Positions 47,721 through 56,783 of a DNA stretch of 64,000 nucleotides are shown piece by piece. A program made the translations under genes and the position numbers. The notes under the pieces are model-generated. The model was not told the DNA's origin and made no database searches. It was given only the letters and a program-made list of their open reading frames with translations. This DNA is from Actinomycetes bacterium (lineage in GTDB: Bacteria; Actinomycetota; Coriobacteriia; WRKU01; WQUG01). The stretch covers positions 1 to 64,000 of the forward strand of contig JAISUC010000013.1 in assembly GCA_031272275.1 (NCBI GenBank), written 5' to 3'. Every line of letters begins with the position of its first letter. The first letter of the stretch is position 1.

Positions 47721-49616
47721 TCAGACCCCCTCCCCTACCTGCGCGGTTTCTGTGCGTGCATCAATCGGGGGAGTATGAGCCCCGTCGGTTTCATTCAAAG
47801 GCACCGCTGCCGCGATTGCGGCCGCCAGGTCACTGAACGCGGTGCTGTCGTCATCAGCCAGGTATTTCGCCCGTGCCAGGGCGTCGCGTACCGCGAGCCC
47901 GTCAAAGTCCGCCAGTTCGGCTCCGGCATCCAGCGCCGCCAGAATGCGGTCATGAAAGTCCAGAATCAGCCGTAACAGGCACGCCTGTTTGGTCAGCGAC
48001 GAGAACTGGTCGTCGTCACGGAAGGCATTTTGTTGCAGGAAGTCCTCGCGAATCATGCGGGCGCAGTCCATGCTGGCCTGTTCGGCAGGTGAGAGGGCAT
48101 CCATGCCGACCAGACGCACGATCTCGGTCAGCTCCTGTTCACGCGCCAGGATGCCTGCCGCGCGGTCGCGCAGTTGCCGGTAGTCGCCTGCCACGTGTTC
48201 TGCCCACCAGGGCTCCAGACGGTCCAGGTACAGGCTGTAGCTGCCGATCCAGTCAATAGCCGGGAAGTGGCGCTGGAACGCCAGCGTGTCCTGCAGCGCC
48301 CAAAAGACTTTGACCACGCGCAGGGTGTTTTGCACGACCGGTTCGGACAGGTCGCCGCCCGGGGGGGACACCGAACCTACCACGCTGACCGAGCCGGTGC
48401 GGCAGTCGCAGTAGGCGTCGGCTCCGGGCGTTTTCAGCGCCGCGGCACGTGCGGCGGCCTCGCGGGTGGACGGGTCGGGGTATTCGGTCGAGAGGCACTG
48501 CACGACACCTGCGCGTTCATAGAAAGCCGCCAAGCGGCTGCCCAGATAGGCGGGATAGCCCTCTTCGCCGGGCATTTCTTCCAAGCGCCCGGATATTTCG
48601 CGCATGGCTTCCGCCCAGCGCGAGGTGGAGTCCGCCTGCAAGACGACCTCGTAGCCCATATCGCGGAAATACTCGGCAATCGTGATGCCGGTGTAGACGC
48701 TGGCCTCGCGGGCAGCCACCGGCATGTTCGACGTATTCGCAATCAGCACGGTGCGCTGCAACAGCGGCCTGCCGGTGGCGGGATCGGTCAGTTCGGGAAA
48801 CTCGCGCAAGACATCGGTCATCTCGTTTCCGCGCTCGCCACAGCCGATGAAAATGACCACCTGGGCATTGGCCCATTTGGCAATCTGATGCTGGGTGACC
48901 GTTTTGCCGGCTCCGAAGGGTCCGGGAATGCACGCCACGCCGCCTTTCAGCAGCGGGAAAAAGCTGTCGATAACACGCGTGCCGGTAATCAGGGGTTCGG
49001 TGGCCAGTTTGCGCTCACGATAAGGACGCGCGGTTCGGACCGGCCAGCGCTGCAGCAAGGTCAGTTCGTGTACGCTGCCGTCACGCGACTGCAGCGTCGC
49101 CACCACGTCGTCGACATGATGCCAACCGCCGGTGATCGACGCAATCGTTCCCGACAGTCCGGGGGGCACCATGATGCGGTGTTCGAATACCTCGTGTTCA
49201 CGCACCGTTCCGATGATGCTGCCGGCGTTCACCCAGGCACCGACCCCTACGCTAGGCTTGAAATCCCACAGCGCCTCGCGTGACAGCCCGGGCGAGCTCA
49301 GACCGCGCGACAGAAAGGCACCCGCCGCATCGCGGAGCGCCGCCAGTGGGCGCTGCATGCCGTCATAGACGCTCGCCAACAGACCGGGCCCCAACTCGAC
49401 CGACAACGGTTGCCCGGTAGGCTCGACCGGCTGCCCGGGTGCCAGCCCCTGCGTTTCCTCGTAGACCTGGATGGAGGCCTCGGACCCGCGCATTTCGATG
49501 ATCTCGCCGACCAGGCCCAGCTCGCCTACGCGGACCAGTTCGTACATCTGCGCCGCAGGCAACCCCGTGGCGACCACCAAGGGTCCTGCGACCTTCTTTA
49601 TCCGACCGGTTGTCAT
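47721..49616 (-). CDS. ntpA: V-type ATPase catalytic subunit A
   Basis: The 631-residue catalytic subunit carries the P-loop [13 protein letters not shown], the V-type non-homologous region and [20 protein letters not shown]. About 40 extra residues follow the usual end. GAAAGGAAA precedes the ATG, which overlaps the ntpF stop by four bases. Confidence 0.95.
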   Translation of the reverse strand: MTTGRIKKVAGPLVVATGLPAAQMYELVRVGELGLVGEIIEMRGSEASIQVYEETQGLAPGQPVEPTGQPLSVELGPGLLASVYDGMQRPLAALRDAAGAFLSRGLSSPGLSREALWDFKPSVGVGAWVNAGSIIGTVREHEVFEHRIMVPPGLSGTIASITGGWHHVDDVVATLQSRDGSVHELTLLQRWPVRTARPYRERKLATEPLITGTRVIDSFFPLLKGGVACIPGPFGAGKTVTQHQIAKWANAQVVIFIGCGERGNEMTDVLREFPELTDPATGRPLLQRTVLIANTSNMPVAAREASVYTGITIAEYFRDMGYEVVLQADSTSRWAEAMREISGRLEEMPGEEGYPAYLGSRLAAFYERAGVVQCLSTEYPDPSTREAAARAAALKTPGADAYCDCRTGSVSVVGSVSPPGGDLSEPVVQNTLRVVKVFWALQDTLAFQRHFPAIDWIGSYSLYLDRLEPWWAEHVAGDYRQLRDRAAGILAREQELTEIVRLVGMDALSPAEQASMDCARMIREDFLQQNAFRDDDQFSSLTKQACLLRLILDFHDRILAALDAGAELADFDGLAVRDALARAKYLADDDSTAFSDLAAAIAAAVPLNETDGAHTPPIDARTETAQVGEGV

Positions 49617-50179
49617 TTGCCGGTTTCCTTTCTGCCTCTTTCTGAATCCTCCAAAGCGAAATCGTTATCGTAAGCACCGTCGCTACCAACGTTGGCAGTA
49701 CCTTGTCCTGCGGGAGCCTGTTCTCCCCCACCGGCCGCATCGGTGAAGGCACCGGCACTGCTAGCTGCGCTACCTGCGCTCCCTAAGGCCTCAACCACCA
49801 AGGCCTCCAGGCGTGCGCCCGCGTTCGAGTGCTTCCGTCCCGCAGACGGCAGCACCAGCACCTGGACCCCGGCCGATTCCGCCGCTTCCACGGCCGTGCC
49901 CAGCAGTTCTGCCACGTCCTCGGTCACCCAAAGCAGCGGCACCCGACGTGTGACCAGGCGGATGAACACGCGGCGCACGGCGTCCGCATCGCGCACGTCA
50001 ACCGGGTATTCCGCGACACCGAACGCTGCAAACCCCCGGCAGCTGCTGCCATCGGCTATCAGCGCGACCTGCGGGATGTCGCCCGGTGCGCTCGTTGCGT
50101 CCGCTGCGCCGGTCCCGGTACGTGTAACCGCTGCGCCTGCCGCGCCTAGTGCGCCCGTAGCGTCAGTTGAGCCCGGCAT
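49613..50179 (-). CDS. ntpF: V-type ATPase subunit F with added low-complexity ends
   Basis: The 188-residue product contains the subunit F core (VALIADGSSCRGFAAFGV, RRVPLLWVTEDVAELLG) at residues about 32-120. This is flanked by an Ala/Gly/Thr-rich N-terminal segment and about 60 Ala/Gly/Asp-rich C-terminal residues; bacterial F subunits are usually near 100 residues. I start it at ATG 50179, overlapping the ntpC end by 17 bases; the longer open frame overlaps ntpC entirely. Confidence 0.78.
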   Translation of the reverse strand: MPGSTDATGALGAAGAAVTRTGTGAADATSAPGDIPQVALIADGSSCRGFAAFGVAEYPVDVRDADAVRRVFIRLVTRRVPLLWVTEDVAELLGTAVEAAESAGVQVLVLPSAGRKHSNAGARLEALVVEALGSAGSAASSAGAFTDAAGGGEQAPAGQGTANVGSDGAYDNDFALEDSERGRKETGK

Positions 50180-51020
50180 ACGCCTGAACCTTCCAGTCTT
50201 CCAGCAGGCCCGCCGCGGCAACCACGCTCCGCACCCGCGCCAGTGCCCGGCGCCGTTCCAGCAGCACCGCCGCCACCGACTCCAAGCCCACGCGTCCACG
50301 TTCCGGTGCCGTCGTAAGCAAAGCCGCCAGCGCGTGCTGACAGGCCGCATCCAGGCGCGCAGGGTTACACACGTCCTCGACCGCCAGCATCCGGTAAGCC
50401 CCGTGCCGCAGCAACTCACGCGCCAGACGCTCGGGAAAACTGTACTCGGCCGTCATCGCCAGGGCCTCGGTGTCCAAGCGCGCATAGGCACGTGCGCACA
50501 CCTGCGCATTATGGGGATCCCCGTGCAGCAATTCGGTCGCAACGCTGCCATGGGGAGTACGTCCCAACGCCGCGCGCATACAGATGCGCAGATTCGCAAA
50601 CCGCAGCTCGCGCCGGGCATAGCGATAAAGCAGGGCAGATCCTGCCCGTTCGGCAGCAGACAGGCGCGCGTCGTACCAGCTTGCGGCATCCAGGGATGCG
50701 CGCCGTTCTTCCAGCAGGAAGAATTCCATCAGCGCATCGGGCAACTGCAAACGTGCCGCCAGCGCAGCGATTTCCTGCAGCCGCGCCTCGATTCCCGTGA
50801 GTATTTCCGCGCGCGTTGCGTCATCCGAAACGCTGCCGTTCAAGACCTCACGGGCGACCACGCGGTTGCGTTCGGACTCAGGCAGCTCGATCAGGCGACG
50901 CAAATACTCCGCATCGACATCCACGCCGTGCCCCAGCGCGCTCAGGCGCCCAAAGGCGTATCCGTACCGTATGCCGGCAGCCGTGGCGCTGACGCGTGTG
51001 TGCTTGACGGACGACTTCAT
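50163..51020 (-). CDS. ntpC: V-type ATPase subunit C
   Basis: The 285-residue helical product fits the AC39/subunit C family that links the central stalk to the membrane ring; it is shorter than the usual 330-350. Recognisable segments are YGYAFGRLSALG, YLRRLI and YRMLAVEDVCNP. An exact 13-mer motif is translated as GRTPH. The start overlaps the ntpE stop. Confidence 0.82.
   Translation of the reverse strand: MKSSVKHTRVSATAAGIRYGYAFGRLSALGHGVDVDAEYLRRLIELPESERNRVVAREVLNGSVSDDATRAEILTGIEARLQEIAALAARLQLPDALMEFFLLEERRASLDAASWYDARLSAAERAGSALLYRYARRELRFANLRICMRAALGRTPHGSVATELLHGDPHNAQVCARAYARLDTEALAMTAEYSFPERLARELLRHGAYRMLAVEDVCNPARLDAACQHALAALLTTAPERGRVGLESVAAVLLERRRALARVRSVVAAAGLLEDWKVQAYAGLN
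50553..50565 (+). repeat. 13-mer motif, exact, inside ntpC
   Basis: GGGAGTACGTCCC lies antisense to the gene. Confidence 0.75.
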
Positions 51021-51397
51021 GCGCCGTCCTTGAACAACATGCGCGCCAGACGCGGTTCCAGCTCTCTGCCGCGGGACTCCAGGAATCCTGCGGCGTCATC
51101 AATCAGACCGGCATCCAGCAGGCGTGCCGCCAAGGCGACACGGCACTCGGCGATGAGCGTCCGCTGGGCGGCGGTTCGGGCGTCACGCGCCTCCAGACGG
51201 GCTGTGGCTTCGCTCATTTCGCGTAGGTAAGCGCCCTCGGTCGCGGCGCGCTCCCCCGCCTGTTTTTTCCATGCGGCCAGGTCTGATTCTGCGGCAGTCC
51301 GGCGCGCGTCAGCGGCAGTACGCGCGGCAGCGACGATCGCATCGGCCTGTTGCTGCGCCTGTTCCATAATGTGGTCTGTTATAGCTTCAAGACCCAT
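51017..51397 (-). CDS. ntpE: V-type ATPase subunit E, short form
   Basis: The 126-residue Ala/Arg-rich coiled coil (QADAIVAAARTAADARR) is in the position of subunit E, the peripheral stalk, but is far shorter than the usual 190-200 residues; much of the C-terminal globular domain seems reduced. ATG 51397 is better spaced from AGGA than the ATG three codons upstream. Confidence 0.7.
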   Translation of the reverse strand: MGLEAITDHIMEQAQQQADAIVAAARTAADARRTAAESDLAAWKKQAGERAATEGAYLREMSEATARLEARDARTAAQRTLIAECRVALAARLLDAGLIDDAAGFLESRGRELEPRLARMLFKDGA

Positions 51398-51415
51398 AAT
51401 CGTCATCCTGAGGCG

Positions 51416-51901
51416 TCAGAGGGCTGCCTGGATGCCCAACAGCATCAAGATCGTGATAATCAGAGCCAGGATCGCGTAGGTTTCGACCAGCGCGGGAAAC
51501 ACCAGGCTGGGAACCTTTTTCTCGGATGCGACGACCGAGATGGCGCCCTGTGCCGCATGTCCCTGGTAGATCGCCGTGAACAGGCACAACCACGCGACCG
51601 GCTGGCATGCCAGAAACGCGGCAAAGCCCAGCACCGGGGGTGTGGCGGTGTTGCCGCCCAGGATATCGAAAAAGACGGCGACCAACACGGCGGCGATGAA
51701 GCCATAGATGCCCTGAGTGCCCGGCATCGCGCAGAGCGGGAGCACCTGGCCGAACTTCGCCTCGTCTTCCGACAGGACGCCCGCAGCGGTTCCGGCAGCC
51801 AGGCTGATGCCGATGGCAGATCCGATGCCACCCAGCACCGCAGCCACCCCCGCGCCGAACAGCGCCCAGGTAAACCCGGTCAGACCAAGAAACGTTTCCA
51901 T
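51416..51901 (-). CDS. ntpK: V-type ATPase proteolipid subunit K
   Basis: The 161-residue membrane subunit is a double hairpin with four helices that forms the rotor ring. Thr62-Gln63 (in PGTQGIYGF), Gln113 and Glu140 (in ALVETYAIL) correspond to the sodium-binding residues known for the Enterococcus hirae ring, so sodium transport is likely. The single acidic site is in the second hairpin only. Confidence 0.92.
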   Translation of the reverse strand: METFLGLTGFTWALFGAGVAAVLGGIGSAIGISLAAGTAAGVLSEDEAKFGQVLPLCAMPGTQGIYGFIAAVLVAVFFDILGGNTATPPVLGFAAFLACQPVAWLCLFTAIYQGHAAQGAISVVASEKKVPSLVFPALVETYAILALIITILMLLGIQAAL

Positions 51902-51924
51902 ACCCTACCTACCTTTCCATCTGA

Positions 51925-54054
51925 TCACTCAACAACCACGCGGTCGCGCAAGCGGCGCAAAGGCGCGAACGCGCGCCCACCGGATTCGTGGAAATACTGG
52001 AAAAACTCGACGAACTGCAGGCGCATGGGATGCACGAATGCGCCCAACAGGTTAATAGTCACATTGAAAATATGCCCGACGACAAAGATCAGCACCGCGG
52101 CCGCCGCGACCAAAACGCCGCCGACGACGGCAGCGCCGCCTGCGTTAAAAAGCCCGATGGCAGGCGCCCATACCAGCCGCGCCAACAGCCCGAACACCAT
52201 CCCCACCAACGCGCTGGAAAGCCCCAGAGCCGCCAGGCGCGTATAGGACAAAATGTCGTTTGCCACACTGGTCAGCCCATAGACCTCATAGATGCCTTTC
52301 AGCAACGCCGTCAGCGATTTGCCGAAGCGCAGGCGCGCCAGTTGTTCGAACACACGGCCCTGCAGGATCGCGGCTATGACCAAACCCGAGACAAGCAGCC
52401 ACAACTGCCTGCCGCCGCCGATGATGAACGCCGCGAGCAGCGCCATCAGCACCAACACCGAGACCTGCTCGGCCACAGCCGATTTCCAGTCCCCTGCCCG
52501 CAGGCGCAAAACCAGTGCGATTATCAGGCCCGTTATGACTTGAATCAGCCCCAATGCCAGGGTCAAGCCCAAGAACACCACAATGTCGTTCAGCGGGTCC
52601 AGGACTCTTATCACCTGCAGCATCCGCGGCAGGTTCTCAAAGGGAATCGCCAACCAGCTGCCGAACAGGGCACCCACCGGAACGGCACAGAGCCCCCCGA
52701 TGATCATCAGGTCGCAAAACTCGCGTACGCCGGGGGCGACGTCCAGGAATCGTTTGATGCAAAACATGGCGACCGCCAACATCAGGCCGTAGCCTACGTC
52801 GCCTATGCAGATTGCAAAGAACAGCGCAAAGAACGGCGCCAGTGCCGGCGTGGGGTCGAACTGCCCGTATTCCGGCAGTCCGTACAGACGCGTCAGCATC
52901 TCGAAAGGCCGCAGCAGCTTCGGATTTTCCAGCACTACCGGCGGCGTGTCACCGTCAACGGGCGTGCTGAACTCAAGCGCGGTCGGATAGTCCGCCCGTT
53001 CCAGCGCTTCCTCCAGACACCTGCGGTCACGTTCGCGCACCCAGGCGGTCACGAACACGCAACGCTCACTGGTATCCAGCGTATGCTGTGCCACCATGCG
53101 CTCACGGTCCGACAGCAAGGATTGCTGTAACACCACGCACGCCGTCAAATAGACCTGCTCCAGCTGTTGCAGCTGGGTTTGCGATATCGCAAGCTCGGTT
53201 GCCTCGCGCGTTTCCTGCAGTTCCAGGTAGGAGTGCGCCTGGCGCGCAGTTCCGGTCAGCTCGAATGCGACCGGCTCCAATTTCTGTGTCGAGAGGAAGC
53301 TTGTGACCTCGTCTGCGATGCTGCGATGCGCATACACATGCGCGACCACGCCGCAATCAACAGGCTTCCGTGCAGGTTTCATCTCGACAGTCGCCGCGAC
53401 CTCCCACATCTCACAGGCAACCCGATCAAAATGCTCCGCCAGCTCGGCTGCACACGCCTCTGCGGTGACACGGTCTTTGAACGCGCAGGCGAAAAACACC
53501 GTCTGCTCCGTATCGTGCCAGCGCTCGATCGGCACCGGGCAGGCAAACCACTTCGCAAGCTCTGAGCGCAGGTCACGGGTCGCCGCCAGTTCCCGCTGTC
53601 CGGTGTCGATGCCACTTTTGGCCTCGACAATTGCGGTCAGGACACGGCGCCATGCGTCATCCATCTGCAGTCGGTTATAGATGTCTGACGTCACGTGGTA
53701 TTTCTCGCCCACGAACATGCTAAAGGGTGCCTGATAGCTGTGGACGCTTTCCAGGGCTGTGCGCGCCTGCACTACCAGCGCCAAATCGCGATCGATTTGG
53801 GCTAACGCTGTATCAACACCTTCGCGCAGGTTGCTGCCGGTCGTGCGCGCCGTCCTGTCGCCGGAAACGGGAACCACACCACCCGGGTGCGGGGCTCCCA
53901 CTCCCCCACCGTCGCCGCCTACATCCTGCCGGTCACCGTCAGTCGATTCGGCGAATACCTCCGCGACTTCCAGCAGCTGCAACTGCCGCAACAGTTCGTC
54001 GCGGTAGCGGGCAGGTGCCACAATACGGGCTTTGAGCATCCGGGCGACCGCCAT
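51925..54054 (-). CDS. ntpI: V-type ATPase subunit I (a-type)
   Basis: The 709-residue stator subunit has a soluble N-terminal half with coiled coils and a C-terminal half with about seven membrane segments (FFALFFAICIGDVGYGLML, YTRLAALGLSSALVGMVF, NLLGAFVHPMRLQFVEFFQ). The first 60 residues contain an extra Gly-rich loop. It starts immediately after the preceding subunit's TAA. Confidence 0.93.
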   Translation of the reverse strand: MAVARMLKARIVAPARYRDELLRQLQLLEVAEVFAESTDGDRQDVGGDGGGVGAPHPGGVVPVSGDRTARTTGSNLREGVDTALAQIDRDLALVVQARTALESVHSYQAPFSMFVGEKYHVTSDIYNRLQMDDAWRRVLTAIVEAKSGIDTGQRELAATRDLRSELAKWFACPVPIERWHDTEQTVFFACAFKDRVTAEACAAELAEHFDRVACEMWEVAATVEMKPARKPVDCGVVAHVYAHRSIADEVTSFLSTQKLEPVAFELTGTARQAHSYLELQETREATELAISQTQLQQLEQVYLTACVVLQQSLLSDRERMVAQHTLDTSERCVFVTAWVRERDRRCLEEALERADYPTALEFSTPVDGDTPPVVLENPKLLRPFEMLTRLYGLPEYGQFDPTPALAPFFALFFAICIGDVGYGLMLAVAMFCIKRFLDVAPGVREFCDLMIIGGLCAVPVGALFGSWLAIPFENLPRMLQVIRVLDPLNDIVVFLGLTLALGLIQVITGLIIALVLRLRAGDWKSAVAEQVSVLVLMALLAAFIIGGGRQLWLLVSGLVIAAILQGRVFEQLARLRFGKSLTALLKGIYEVYGLTSVANDILSYTRLAALGLSSALVGMVFGLLARLVWAPAIGLFNAGGAAVVGGVLVAAAAVLIFVVGHIFNVTINLLGAFVHPMRLQFVEFFQYFHESGGRAFAPLRRLRDRVVVE

Positions 54055-54405
54055 TTACCTGACCTCATCGTGGGCTTTGTCGGTCCGGGCTCGTTCGTCG
54101 CGATATTCCGCGAACAAGTCGTCGACCACCGCATCCACCCGTGTCCGCGCGTCCTCGATTTCGCGCGTGTATTGCTCTTGGGCCTGTTCGCGAACCGCCG
54201 CAGCCGCCGCTACCGCCTCGCGCTCATAGCGTGCGCGGATCTCAGTCAGTTCGGCATCGACCGCTTCGCGCGCCTCGCGCGTGCTGCGCTCCAGGCGCTC
54301 ACGTTCGACGTACGCAATGCGACGGGCCTCCTGACGTGACTGTTCAATCACGTCAGCGGCCCGCCGCTCGCACTCACGTACGATATCGCGCATTTCAGTC
54401 GTCAA
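54055..54405 (-). CDS. ntpH: V-type ATPase coiled-coil subunit (G/H)
   Basis: The 116-residue Glu/Arg/Ala-rich coiled coil in first position of the ATPase genes fits the peripheral-stalk subunit called G or H. TTG 54405 has GAGG upstream; an ATG four codons later is the alternative. The start overlaps the end of amt, so the ATPase genes appear to be translated from the amt transcript. Confidence 0.72.
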   Translation of the reverse strand: MTTEMRDIVRECERRAADVIEQSRQEARRIAYVERERLERSTREAREAVDAELTEIRARYEREAVAAAAAVREQAQEQYTREIEDARTRVDAVVDDLFAEYRDERARTDKAHDEVR

Positions 54406-55657
54406 ACTTGACCTCTTCGAACACGAACTCGCCATAGGCATGATCCAGGCCGTGCTCGACCGGGTCCATACCGCCGATTTCTTCTTCTGCTGTTACGCGC
54501 AGACCCACGGTTTTCTTAATCAGCGTGAAAATCAGGAACATGGCGATGGCGACCCAGGCTGCACACGCCACGACTCCCAGCGCCTGGACACCCAGCAGCT
54601 TGAATCCGCCGCCGTAAAACACGCCATCGTCCAGCGCCAACAGTCCGACCGCGATGGTGCCGAATGCACCGCAGATGCCGTGCACGCCGACCGCACCGAC
54701 CGGGTCGTCAACTTTGACCACGCGCTCGATGAAACGAATACCCTCGACAATCAGGATACCGGCAACGATACCGATAATGGCCGCCCCGACCACGCTGACC
54801 GCGTCGCAGCCTGCGGTGATACCGACAAGGCCCGCCAGTGCACCGTTAAAGGCCATGCCGGCGTCCGGCTTACCGAAACGAATCCAGCTGTAGAGCATCG
54901 CGACCACCGCACCCAAGGCTGCGGCCATGTTGGTGTTCACAAAGATCTTGCCCATCAGCATCAGGGTATCGTCCCCGGTCGCGCTGACGGTCGAGCCGCC
55001 GTTGAATCCGAACCAGCAGAACCACAGGATGAACACGCCCAAAGCACCGATCACAAAGTTGTGCCCGGGAATCGTGCGCGGCTTACCGTCCGGTCCGTAC
55101 TTCCCGATGCGGGGCCCCAGGATGGCCGCCCCCACCAAGGCCGCCACGCCGCCCACCATATGCACTGCTGTCGAGCCCGCGAAATCGTGGAAGCCCAGCT
55201 CGCTCAGCCAACCGCCGCCCCAAATCCAGTGACCGGACACGGGATAAACGATCAAGCTGATGGCTGCCGAATACAGACAATAGCTCGAAAACTTGGTGCG
55301 CTCGGCCATAGCACCCGACACGATGGTGGCCGCTGTCGCGCAAAACACCGTTTGGAAAATCAAGAACACCGGCGTCGGGATGGTCCCCCACGCCGTCTCG
55401 TAGGTGCCGGTCATAAACAAATCCGGCTTGCCGATGATGCCGCCCAAAGTCGGGCCGAACATAATGGTAAACCCGATGAACCAATAGCACGGCGTGCCGA
55501 TGCAGAAATCCATCAGGTTTTTCATCACGATGTTGGCGGCGTTTTTCGCCCTCGTGAACCCTGTCTCGACCATCGCGAACCCTGCCTGCATGAAAAAGAC
55601 CAAAGCGGCCCCCAGCAAGGTCCAGATGGTGTCGACTGACGAATACAAACTCTCCAT
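54395..55657 (-). CDS. amt: Ammonium transporter
   Basis: The 420-residue membrane channel has eleven or so helices. The twin histidines of the pore are in STAVHMVGGVA and VHGICGAFGT, and FCWFGFNGGST is typical. No glnB/glnK gene follows, which is unusual for amt. It instead overlaps the first V-ATPase gene, so ammonium uptake and ion-motive ATPase genes may share a transcript. GAGGAG precedes the ATG. Confidence 0.94.
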   Translation of the reverse strand: MESLYSSVDTIWTLLGAALVFFMQAGFAMVETGFTRAKNAANIVMKNLMDFCIGTPCYWFIGFTIMFGPTLGGIIGKPDLFMTGTYETAWGTIPTPVFLIFQTVFCATAATIVSGAMAERTKFSSYCLYSAAISLIVYPVSGHWIWGGGWLSELGFHDFAGSTAVHMVGGVAALVGAAILGPRIGKYGPDGKPRTIPGHNFVIGALGVFILWFCWFGFNGGSTVSATGDDTLMLMGKIFVNTNMAAALGAVVAMLYSWIRFGKPDAGMAFNGALAGLVGITAGCDAVSVVGAAIIGIVAGILIVEGIRFIERVVKVDDPVGAVGVHGICGAFGTIAVGLLALDDGVFYGGGFKLLGVQALGVVACAAWVAIAMFLIFTLIKKTVGLRVTAEEEIGGMDPVEHGLDHAYGEFVFEEVKFDD

Positions 55658-55718
55658 AATGTACTCCTCTCCCAGTCGCGTACCTGCTCTTACTTGGTGT
55701 TACCCACCAGCGAATAGA

Positions 55719-55770
55719 AAAGGCGCCATAAACATTCCGAATCCGAACTCGGAACACTTACAGCGCCTTT
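55719..55770 (-). promoter_or_regulatory. Nested hairpin in the amt leader, possible attenuator
   Basis: On the minus strand AAAGGCGC/GCGCCTTT enclose TTCCGA/TCGGAA, and the structure ends in a short T-run 60 bases before the amt ATG. It looks like a terminator inside the leader. No riboswitch class is recognised. Confidence 0.5.
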
Positions 55771-55795
55771 GCTGATGTAGCCTAGTCTAGTGGGG

Positions 55796-55808
55796 GGGAG
55801 TGCGTCCC
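55796..55808 (+). repeat. 13-mer motif, exact
   Basis: GGGAGTGCGTCCC lies in the spacer upstream of amt. Confidence 0.75.
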
Positions 55809-55895
55809 GTCAATCGCGGTGTCCCTCGCAGAAACAAATGTGTAACAAACTACTCATCTGCCCAATGAGGAGCATGTTAACGGCCCTGGTAGATG

Positions 55896-56348
55896 TTACG
55901 TTCTGTCCGGATGGTCACCGTGCGTGTGTCCGGCCAGCGCCAGGTTCGGCGTGATGGTCTGTCCGACCGCGTTTTTCGCCCGCAGCGTCTGCAGGAAAAA
56001 GTCCGCGTTGTGCGTCAACAGGATCACGTAGTCGTCTGCTTGAATATCCGCGTAAGCTGCGCGCAGGTTCGGGACGTACTCCCGAGAATCTTTGATTTCG
56101 GCAATTGCCGGGGTCGCGTCGCCGACCGCAATGCGTGCGCTACGGTTCCTGGTGTAGTGCTGACCAATACGATAGGCCAACAGGCCTACCACAACCAACA
56201 GCAGTACTGCGGCCACGATGAACGCCATTACGCGGGGCAAGCGCCGCCGCGCCCGTTGCTCTTCGGAACCGCGTCCCTGCAGGGTGTGCAGCGTTCGGAG
56301 CGGCATGCCGTCATCCATATTGTGCTCTTGCCGTACCAATTCATCCAT
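55896..56348 (-). pseudogene. Remnant of a membrane-anchored calcineurin-type phosphoesterase
   Basis: The 150-residue frame has one membrane helix (residues about 41-62) and then only the C-terminal part of a metallophosphoesterase: DDYVILLTHNADFF and NLALAGHTHGD, the last two metal-binding histidine motifs. The first metal motifs (DxH, GDxxD, GNHE) are missing, and the frame stops just after GHTHG, so the enzyme cannot be complete. An internal deletion plus loss of the end is the simplest reading. An exact 13-mer motif (56071-56083) lies inside. Confidence 0.65.
56071..56083 (-). repeat. 13-mer motif, exact, inside the phosphoesterase remnant
   Basis: GGGACGTACTCCC is translated as EYVP. 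Confidence 0.75.
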
Positions 56349-56411
56349 CAGACCAGTCTAGCGGGCGCAACACCGTCATCCCGACCCGGTTTTTCAGCTG
56401 TTACCGACAGA

Positions 56412-56424
56412 GGGAGTGCGTCCC
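56412..56424 (+). repeat. 13-mer motif, exact
   Basis: GGGAGTGCGTCCC lies in the spacer between the remnant gene and the hydrogenase operon. Confidence 0.75.
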
Positions 56425-56532
56425 GGCGACGCCGGTTCCCGGACGTACGCGTCAGCCGCGCACCGTCTGCCATTGCCCCTGTGGCGGAAAACACGCCACG
56501 GGACCTGTGATCCGGCGACTGGCGTCGCCGAT

Positions 56533-56570
56533 GGATTGCCGCTCATCGCTATCGCGATGCCCGCAATGAC
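56533..56570 (-). repeat. ATTGCGAG-type REP-like palindrome, copy E
   Basis: GGATTGCC at one end and GCAATGAC at the other enclose arms CATCGC/GCGATG. The inner arms differ from other copies but remain complementary. Confidence 0.6.
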
Positions 56571-56783
56571 GAAGGTTGGTTTCACGTTGGCTTGTGCGTA
56601 CGCGCGATACGAACCGGTCCGACAGGGACATGGATTTAAGGGTTGCGCCTACGGCGCCCCCGGAATGACAATTCTGCGCATAAGGCTTAAGGGAGTTTTC
56701 GTCTCCTGCGGTGTTCGGGGTCAATCAACAACTCGGTAATACTGCGTATCGATGCGACCATGAAAGCACGCAGCGGCAACGTC

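Larger units (their letters stand above)
56349..56783. repeat. Gene-free spacer with repeats
   Basis: I see no credible gene. It holds an exact 13-mer motif (56412-56424), a REP-like palindrome (56533-56570) and short GC-rich sequences. Confidence 0.6.

Noticed and set aside
49613-50419. Long form of ntpF starting at 50419
   Set aside because: The extra 80 codons overlap ntpC in another frame and are Arg/Trp/Cys-rich, a shadow composition.
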